Part shown: piece by piece, positions 55,001-64,000 of the stretch
Numbering within the stretch: position 1 is the first letter of the stretch
Layout of the letters: each line of letters opens with the position of its first letter
Source: Callipepla californica brunnescens
Taxonomy: Eukaryota > Chordata > Aves > Galliformes > Odontophoridae
Assembly (NCBI GenBank): GCA_023055505.1
Contig: JALIRH010000006.1
Span: 24,277,105-24,341,104 of the forward strand
DNA: 64,000 bases
Reading direction: 5' to 3'
Made by a program: the position numbers and the translations under genes
Notes under the pieces: generated by a model
The model's database searches: none
Seen by the model: only the letters and a program-made list of their open reading frames with translations
Told to the model about the DNA's origin: nothing

Positions 55001-57134
55001 TTGCCCTCAAATCAGGCCTGCAAAAGAAGTTAAAGACCACTAATCACTCTTCCTAACTATGAATTCAAAGTACAATAAATTACAGCCAAATATATGGAGC
55101 ATCAGTAGTTAAATAATGTTTTTTTTTTTTATTTGTTTGTTTTTTGTTTTTTATTTGTAAGGACATTCTTATTTGATTTTACCATCATGACTTTATGCAA
55201 AAAACAGATCTGTGAGACAATCCTGTAGCACCACAATGAAATGCTTTAGTAGGGGTTATCAACAACACAGAAATCATCAGATTATCCTAATTTCACACAC
55301 TATCGATAGCCACTTAAAATACATATATATATCACAGCAAGCAATAATAGACTTGATATTCAGTGGTATTTCCTTCAGGTAGAGAGAAATGATTTAATAG
55401 AGGCCTGATTAAAGTGATCTTTTTTTTTTGTATTCAAATGATTCTATTGATGCAATATATGTGTAGATTAACATAACTAAAGAAAACAATAGAACAGATT
55501 TTATTTATCAAGAATTGCTGTTACATAGAATGTTTTCTTCCCAATCCAGCAGGCTTCTCTAATCATGAAAATTTCCCACAATTTTTTTATGGTAATGTTA
55601 GATCGACTCTTAGTGTTTCAAAGTAACACCAAACAAGTAAATTACTGCAATGTGATATGTGCGTTGTTTAAATTTTTTAGTATTTACACCTAGAGAGCGC
55701 TTAAGTATGCACCAAAGGTTTACAAACATAAATATAGACAGAGAGACTGACTGTATCACAGTGACATCTGAACTACATCTTTGTTGTAGGTTCTCTAAAA
55801 TGAGAATATGTAAAAATAAACACCATAGGTATCCTCATGAGTTGATGTATAAAATAAATAGCTTCATATGCTTTGATAATCGAGTAGCAAATCTATAGCT
55901 GAAAAGCAGTCAATACATACAAGACTAACCACACAGACTTTCACCTGTAGAAAGTGAGTTACGTAAATTGCTTCATACAGTATGAGATTAATCAATTCCA
56001 TCATCCCCAAATTAATTATACAGCAATTATTTTCTGATGTTTTAAATGTCTTCTGATTATGTCTTACTCAGTAATTCCCAAAGTGTCTACATCTTAATAT
56101 GATTTCCGATGCTATAACAAAAACTGCTGATTGTTTCTTACTACAATAACTTTTTCATACTCTAAAGACTTAATTATCCATTTTATCAGTTTTTAGGTCA
56201 TAGTTCTAAATATCCCCCAACTGTCAAAGACTACTTTTAAGTTTTTACATAATAAATATATTAAGTTTAGTTATGAGTAGTATTTTTGACAGAGACAAGA
56301 AAAAATGGCCACCTATGGGAAACTTTTGACTGTCCGTAGGGTAATTTAAATATAAAGCCATTTGCACTCTAGGGTAATAATTATGGTTATTATTATAAGT
56401 TTGTAAGACTTTTGGAATGCAGTGGTCCTAAATGTTTACACACTTTCTCATGATAAAATAGGAATACAAACAAACATGAAAAATGAGGCCAATAAAGAGA
56501 TATAAAACAACTTAAAAGGAAAACTATAATTTTCAAACATATCTAGATTCCATGTAAACAAAGAACAGACTTTCTAGAAGATAATGTGGGTTTTAGGAAT
56601 AGACCTAATTTCAACTGCATCTATCCGAATTTAAAAACAAATTTAGAACTCAGCGTATTCCTCCACAACGAACATCAGTGAGTTAACTGGGTCTGTAAAA
56701 TAACTAATAAACATGCAATTTTACGTTTATAAACTTAAACAAGATGAAATAAAAAGTTAGGAATGTAGACAAGAAGAAGTAATCAGAGAATCAATTCCAG
56801 GGCACTATTTGCCAGTTGAGGTGGCAGTTCCACAGTGTTTTCACATTAAAGTGCAGACTTTTGCAAATGCTTGGGAATACTGAGACCCTTTCAAGAAGGA
56901 AGGATCTCAGCAGAGAACTTTAAGTGAACAAATAGGAGCCACTGGGATAGGTTGGTTGGATCAGCAGGCTATGATATAGTGAATAAGAAACATGAAAAGA
57001 AAACAAGAACAGACTGATAGCCTGAGATTAGTGTCACAGCAAGTTGAAAAGAACTTCTTGATATTGCACTGAAAAATCGAAACTTTAGATTTAGAAAATG
57101 AACTTCAGATCATATATTCTTAGACTTCTTTGAT
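51004..57134 (-). other. DGKB: DGKB large intron, part 7
   Basis: AT-rich intron with T37 at 52052-52088. Next to it is a less AT-rich stretch with several CpGs and CAGCTG sites (about 52090-52640). No gene was recognised. Confidence 0.68.
52052..52088. repeat. Poly(T) tract, T37
   Basis: Longest homopolymer in the window, an uninterrupted T37 on the plus strand (poly(A) in the DGKB sense strand). Confidence 0.97.
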
Positions 57135-57252
57135 TGCAAGTACTAGACAAGTCCTTGAGCAACCTGATCTAATGAGATCTACTCTGAGCACAGAGGGCTG
57201 GTCATTTTGACCTTTAGAGATCCCTTCCAACATAAATTATCCTTTGAATCTT
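57135..57252 (+). mobile_element. CR1 LINE 3'-end fragment, diverged
   Basis: TAGACAAGTCCTTGAGCAAC, CTGATCTAATGAGATCTACTCTGAGCA, GACCTTTAGAGATCCCTTCC and a decayed octamer tail (TTATCCTTTGAATCTT) follow the CR1 3'-end consensus in order. More decayed than the 13.5 kb copy. Antisense to DGKB. Confidence 0.85.
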
Positions 57253-60200
57253 CAATCAGGAAACATCCATTTGATCTACATTTATCAAATGTCTGGTGCC
57301 TGAGCCCTTTGGGTGCTAGCAGAGAACAAATAAACAATAGTCACTAATAGCCAATTTCTTCAAAAGTTTAATGTAAAGTAATACAAGGAAAGGTTTGATC
57401 AGCCTCAGATTGTTCACCGGCTTTTTAAAAATGCTTCCCCTCCCCCCCCCTTCCTACAGGGTACTACAGGAAAAGCAATGGTATTAATAGTATAGTAGCC
57501 CTGCAAAAGAAAGTGATCACCAGAATGATGATAATGGTACACTGATAATCTGTGATTTATTATACATCCATAGCTACTCTAGTCCATGTTTTAATGAAGC
57601 TTTCTTACTGGTTAGCAGCTGAAGCCACTGAAAAATCTTTTTGACAGCATGGAAAGAAATTATTTACCTCTTCTGCAGCACTAAGAGCTATTAAGTTATT
57701 AAAGTAAATACAAGTATCTGAAAACTCATGAAGAGTGTGATGGGACAACTCCTGATTCTTGTACAATGGGCCATTACAATTGTTCAGTTTGTTTCCTGCA
57801 GATTTCTGCAGCATGGAATGCATCACCAAGGGGACACAAAGCCAAAACAGTAGCAATAAGCTATGCCTTCTCAATATCATGGAAAGAAGCACAGCTAGAA
57901 AATGTCTTCCTTGCAGGAACCACCTACCGGGGCTACAGATGGGTAGCACAAATTAGAGCTATCAGAGATCACAACGTATACAATAAATGACAAAATCCAT
58001 ACCCACTTGGATTTTACAATGAAGCATATACCCCCACTCGACTGCTATTTTTCTTATGTCCAATTTCAAGAACTTCTGATGATAATAAAATCCTCTCCCA
58101 CTGACACATATGAAAGATGGGCAGTGTATGTAGCCCTGTTGCCTGGAAATAGTAGGTCCAGAAATAGTTGGCGCTAAATTTTAAATAAAATTATAGAACT
58201 CTTTCAACCTTTATACTCTCACTGTGTAAATGTGAAAGTATTGTAAATCTTGTTGACAGTTATTGCCATATCTATTGGCACACAGTCAGAAGCAGTTTGA
58301 AAAGTGTTGTGCAGCATAGCTACTGCCCATTACCTGTCTCTCTACATTTTCTTACAATTTATTTTCACCCCAGCAGGCAGCACCTCACAATACCATTAAT
58401 TTGTTGGGCAGCTCTTGCTTTCCAATACAGCCTACTTTACAATGTGCTCTTATAAACAGCCTGGTGGTTTACTGGCAATGTTTGACAGTGTCAGGAGGGA
58501 GGCTACGATTTAAAGGCAACAGGTAAAAATGGAACAGTTCACTGGGACACAGTCCAGCTGAATTTGACTTATCATCAGCACAAGTGCAAAAAGTCACCAG
58601 AATTACTCTTAGTCTCTATAAATATCTGATTGAAACAGCTCTACCACAGTGCTTTCTGTTGGTATGGTTGGACACAAGCTTTCCGTGCTTTTGCTATACC
58701 ATATTCCCCAGCAGAACACGGGTGCTTATATGAAGGGAAAAAAAAGAAAAAAAGAAAAAAAAAACAAAACCTTTAAATTAATTATAACACCAACTATGAA
58801 AAAAAAAAAAAAACTCCACAAAATTTTCTCCTTGCAATGTAATTAGCCACTAGTAAAATACAAGCATGATGCCAATGTATATTTATAGTTCAAGTGTACT
58901 TGAATGGTTAACACAAGTTATGGCAAAGTGAAGAAAAAAAAACACAACATCAGAACAAATGTAGATTTTCCTTTAAAGAAAAAAAGATACAAGAGACTGA
59001 ACTTGACAATGTATGCTTTAGTATACGCTTCTTTTTCTGCATCCTCTTTCTTTCTCATACACAAGCACAATTTTCACTCGTAAAATCTACTTCTACCTCC
59101 AGTGAATAATACAAGTGTATATACAACCAACCTGCTGTCTTACTGGATTCTTCATACAATCAATGTTTTTAGAATATTTTATCTTAAAAAAAAAAAAAGA
59201 AAAAAGAAAAAAAAAGTAATACTGATGTATACATTAACTAAAACTCGCTCTTCTGTAGTCACTCAAAATTAAATTGCTGACAATAGAACACATTTTGCAA
59301 ACACTCAAAGAAACTGATGTTTCCTATTAACAAGTAATAAGAAGCTAGAATGGATCAGAGAGCATGATTATGTGCTGCAGCAGCCCAAAATGATTTGCTA
59401 GAATATTCTATTTTTATTTCTGTATCTTTAATCTAAAGATATTAGGCACCTAGGGCAGGGTTAAATAAGTAAACAATATGAGTAATACATTCAGACATTC
59501 CTACACAGTACTTGTTAGACATTAAACAAACTGAATATTTCAGATTGGTTGTTGTTACAGCTTTTTGTACAAAGTTCATAAAGCAAAAATTAGTTTAGTA
59601 TCAGAAAATATTACTGAAAATCTAAATCATATATGCACAAACCTGGTCAAATCAAGGATCGTTGGGGGAGAAGGGGGACGAGGACAGGTGGCAATCACTC
59701 AAAACATTCACATGTACAGAGAGGCTGGAAAAGTTAAAACAGTCTCAGTCTTAATTTTTTCCAACCTTTCTATTTCATTTTTATTATTTTCCATGTGCTT
59801 GCTTGTAACAGACCAATTCCTTAACTCACACAGGAATCTAAATTATAATAATCACATACATTCCTTTCCTCAAGAAAGGAAACACCTTTGCAGTTAATTA
59901 CTAACTTTTTGTAAGATTTTGGAAAAACAACAGCATTTACATATAATTTATACCTGAAAAACTTCAGAAGCAGAGAAATATATCAATTATAAGAGACAAG
60001 GAGCTCATAAAGTATGTTAAAACAGTAACAGATATTTTCACTTTGTTAATTAAAGAAAAACTCTGCATTAGAGTACCATAAGAGAATAAGGTTTTCTGTT
60101 TGTTTGTTTTTTTTATTACTAAGATGAGGGCAGGCTTTTGACTTCAGACAGGTTTATCATTTCTGCAGTAAGTGTTAATCATGCTATATATATATATGAA

Positions 60201-63200
60201 ATATGATTTTTTTAAGGTGTCTGTATAAATGAATCAACACACATATCTGCAGGAGATAAATCCAACAAATAATCTTATTTTTTTATGTTTGCTATGGAAT
60301 GATGTCTGAAGTAGAGGAAAAGGCACTTAGTTATGTGATTATAAAACCCTAAGTGTCAATGAAACATATCTGCTGAAGTATGCATGCACACTAACATTTG
60401 TCCTCTGAAATTTGTTGTTTTCTCATTCACATTTAGAAATACAGAACATATAGAATTCTGCCCTCAGCTACGGCATGTTCTAATGCCTCAGTATAAGTCT
60501 GACAATTTCACTGGAATCACCCAAGAAAGGAAAAATGTCCCAGTGCATTTTGTACAAACACTCACATTTTAAGAACAGCATAATGAATTTTAGATAACAG
60601 CTATTGGCCTGCTTTACTAGAAAACTGAGTTCTATACTAACCACATCATGCCATTGCCACTCTGCTGGGTACGCTACCAAAATATAGTACCATAGGTCAG
60701 AGAAAAGACCAGAATGAAGAAACAATAGTATTTAGAAAAGAAAAAGTTTGGCTTTTCTTTTCATGGGTAAAAAAGTTATTATAGACTTTTATATCTAGCC
60801 AGGTGTATTTTCAAGTAAAGGTTGAATCCTTACACAGATAAGCAACATCAAATCTGCAGCCTTTAGTACTAAAAATGGAAGAAAAAAACTTGCATTGATC
60901 AGTTTTACTCTAGTGAAAATTATGTGAATGGAATATTAAAGATAAGATGTCACATCTTTTATCATTTATCACATCTTCACAAACTGTGTGGCTGCCATAC
61001 AAGTACTGACTTACCCAAGTAAATAAGGTAAACAAATCATAAAGTGTTCCCAGCAAATCAGATTTAGTCATTGGGCCTGCTGTGAATGATGTCAGACCAG
61101 CCTTCTGCAGAGATAAGGCTTAGATAGGATGCTGCATCATGCACTCTACTCAGAGGGGTCTGAGTTGCTCCAAGAAGCTGGTTGAATGTTATTCTAAGTC
61201 CAGCCACATAGCAAGACTAATTTTTCACTGTTTAGCAGACAAAGAGTGTCCTAGCAAAATATTCCATTAATATTGCTGGCACAGAACTCATCTTAGTTTG
61301 CAGGTTACACTATAGGTATTCCCTAAAACAATAAGTAACTTCCTACTTTTTGCTTGGTACTTGACATGCCATCCCTCCCACCTTTACCTAGCTCTCTGTA
61401 CAAACTAATTTACTTGGGCTTTTTTTTCCTTTTATACAACAGCTAGAGTTAATTTCACCTACTGCATTTAAAGTCATAGGAGCTATACGTGTAAATCCCT
61501 GTACTTAGAGGTAAGATAGTCCTTTATGCCATTTTAATCAATCTTCGTCATGGGTATGTTACTTAATAGCTCTGTCTTCCTATAGAAAATGAGCAACTTA
61601 AGGGAAATGAAACTTTTCAAAGATACGTTTTCCTTCTGGCAGTCTGTGAAATAAACCATAATTATCCTCTTTCGATGAACAGCGTTTGAAAGAAAATGAC
61701 ATTCTCTACTCCAAAAGGTAAAACACAATGACAATCTCAATTGCCTTGTAAATAAAAGGAAATTGTTTTTCTTCTATGATCTACATTGCACAGAAACACA
61801 TATGCATGCTTTATAAATATAAAACCAAATCAGACTATCAATCCATTTTTCAAGATCCTACTCATTTCTTATAACAGTAAAACTCAGTATTTCACACAAA
61901 TATAAATACAATTCCTTGTTTCTAAATGGTTCTAAGTTGTATTATGAATTATGGACTCTATCCCTCAGGCTGATAGGAATACTTGTGCAAACAAGGCTCT
62001 TGAATACAGCACCTCTTTGACTAATAAAAGGATATAGAAAAAAAGAGGATATCCTAAAGCTCTGCTGCTGTGAGGGAGAAAGATGGAAAAAGACTTCTGA
62101 ATCAGTATAATCAAAATGTGACAGTCCAGTAGTACATTCTCTTGTAAGGAGAACTGCTCTCTTTAACGACATAGTAAAATGAGTATTTTGCCAAGATCTT
62201 ACAAACAAATAGGTGCAATACACAGTTTAACTGAATAAATAGGATAAAGTGCTATTTATTCCTTGCTATCAACAGATTCAGATATGTTAAATGTGCACAT
62301 GGAGTAAAAAAAAACTTGTCATGTCAAGTAGCTCAGCAACTTCCTCACTTCTATTCCAAGTCTAAGCTCACAAATTATTGCTTAAAGTAAAAGGAAATAG
62401 AAATCTGTTAATGCAGAAATATAGAACAACCTTTCTTTCTATTATCATTGTCTCCAAGGATATAAGGTTGATTAGTGGTAACATATGACAATGTGAAGTG
62501 CTCTACTCCACAGCTCCTCGAGTAACCGCCAAAAAACAAGAAACTACTGTAACAGTGGAAACAACTTACAGTCACATCCTGACTTTGGCAAACCAGTGAG
62601 TCCTAGATATGCAGAAATACGTGCTTCCACACGAGCAAACTGGCAAAGGTTCTTTGATCTTGTTGAATATGCTGCCTCACCAAAGCCAATAATCACTACC
62701 TTGCAAACTGATGAGCTACTCCATGCAGCTGCTCTCAGTGAGATAGCAGCTCTCAGTACCAATTGAGCTCTTGCTAGATATATGAAGTAAAATGCCTGTC
62801 ACTGGGGCCAGTTGCTATTATTCTGCACAAGAGGTACAATGGCTGAGTGTATGTGCAAGGGAAATTGAATATTTCAGCAGGCCATTCAGATTTTTAAAAG
62901 GTGAAAAAATAATGTAGTCTACAGAAGGAGCAGTTCATAACTCCACCACATGCTACTCCATTTCCCAACACTGTCCAACAAACAACCCCCCAGATTGCCA
63001 TTACGTAGCTTGAGTCCCCAGTATCTGGAAGCTGTCCTCCAATCAGGATTTGCACATACACTGGAAAGACAGATACTCTGCCATAGTCCTTTCTGCATAG
63101 TTAATTATTGACTACTAGTGAAAGATGTGAGACACATCAGCACCAGCTCTGGAAAAGAGAACATGTTTCAGCTCAGCAAGTCTCATCTGTCAGGGCACTG

Positions 63201-64000
63201 GCTGGTTCCCAATCCTGCTCCTGTGCTACTGATCACAGCCCTCTGAGCTCTGCCAGTCAACCGTGTATTAACTGTTGCCACATGCAATATGTACAGAAAC
63301 TAATTTCAACATCTAGTCGGCTGGAAGTGAGTTGTCTCACTAGGCCTATCACTCAGGCTCCTCTTGCAATAAATTGAGTACCTCAAGCGAGCATTGTACT
63401 AGACCAAACTTAGATCCCTTCTTTGAGTATGTGATAAACGCTTACCTTGTGGTGATTCTAGCTATTTATCACAAGGCTGATTTTTAGACTCTAATGTATC
63501 TAAAGCTTGACAGACCTTACAAGCATTTGATTTCCTGTCAACGGCACACACATAATTTAGACAAGAAATTTCATGTTTAGCATAAAGCTCCAGTTTATGA
63601 TCTAAGATGTTCAGAATATCTGTACTGCATGCTTGGACAGGAAAAATAAAAGGAAAATGCAATAACAAGCAAAATAAATTTAGAAATGTATTTCAATTGC
63701 TTAAAGTTTGAATAAATATCTGGATTAGAAGAGTTATAAGTATTATACTTAGGGGATTTCTCTGTCTTCCCAGTTTCCATCAAGGACCAAAAATAACTTT
63801 CCTGAAAATAAATTTCCCGAAAAGTTCTGAAAAAAGGAATAATACTACACTCTTCTGAGCCTCATACACTTAATGCATTGACTTTATTACACATGTTTAA
63901 ATAGATACATAAACAGACATACAGACACTCCTTCCATTTTATGGAATCTGAAGTTTATCTATCATAATCCTTCTAAATTTAACCTATTTTTCTGTTTATT
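57253..64000 (-). other. DGKB: DGKB large intron, part 8 (to window edge)
   Basis: AT-rich intron with A-rich runs at about 58735-58812 and 59185-59217. The frames at 57605-57990, 62544-62762 and 63108-63377 are unrecognised. None of the DGKB catalytic exons (for example GGDGTVGW, IGVDA, NIPSMHGGSNLWG) was found here. Intron status is inferred from the gene model, because the upstream exon lies outside the window. Confidence 0.65.

Noticed and set aside
57605..57990. Overlapping frames on both strands (114 codons minus; 65 and 74 codons plus)
   Set aside because: No recognised motif on either strand and no convincing splice sites. Considered as a possible pseudogene but unsupported.

Overview
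This is a vertebrate nuclear window, almost certainly from a bird and most likely a galliform such as chicken. It is AT-rich and almost free of coding sequence. It carries CR1 LINE 3' ends that finish in the avian-type (ATTCTATG) octamer tail, and an internally deleted mariner copy of the Galluhop type known from chicken. No prokaryotic operon, phage, CRISPR or retroviral structure was seen.

The only gene recognised is the 3' end of the diacylglycerol kinase beta gene (DGKB), on the minus strand. Three coding exons were found by reading the reverse complement and joining frames across splice sites: 11912-12032, 9998-10058 and 57-164, in transcript order. Together they encode about 96 C-terminal residues, ending at a stop at 57-59. 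The 3' UTR runs off the left edge of the window. The peptides ([19 protein letters not shown], then [17 protein letters not shown], then [17 protein letters not shown]) belong to the C-terminal part of the DGK accessory domain of type I DGKs. The details fit DGKB better than DGKA or DGKG. All three exons have AG acceptors, both visible donors are GT, and the phases agree.

Layout: 1-164 is the terminal exon; 165-9997 the last intron (9.8 kb); 9998-10058 the penultimate exon; 10059-11911 a 1.85 kb intron; 11912-12032 the third-from-last exon. From 12033 to the right edge is one intron of at least 52 kb. I looked for the preceding DGKB exons (catalytic core and the NIPSMHGGSNLWG region) and did not find them. 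The large intron holds a fairly young CR1 (13495-13749), older CR1 scraps (15.8 kb, 57.1 kb), a CTTTT/AAAAG pentanucleotide tract of about 50 units (19507-19759), the deleted mariner (29335-29840), a hAT-transposase C-terminal relic (50378-50721), several long A/T homopolymers, and two short exact or near-exact tandem duplications.

The listed open reading frames of 60-180 codons are mostly chance frames in AT-rich intron DNA. Two small open frames (40924-41205 and 62544-62762, both minus strand) have local composition and splice-like edges that merit a check. I found no convincing new biological system here. The most useful observations are the DGKB exon assembly, the alternative C terminus possible by reading through one splice donor, the AAAAG repeat, and the two DNA-transposon relics.
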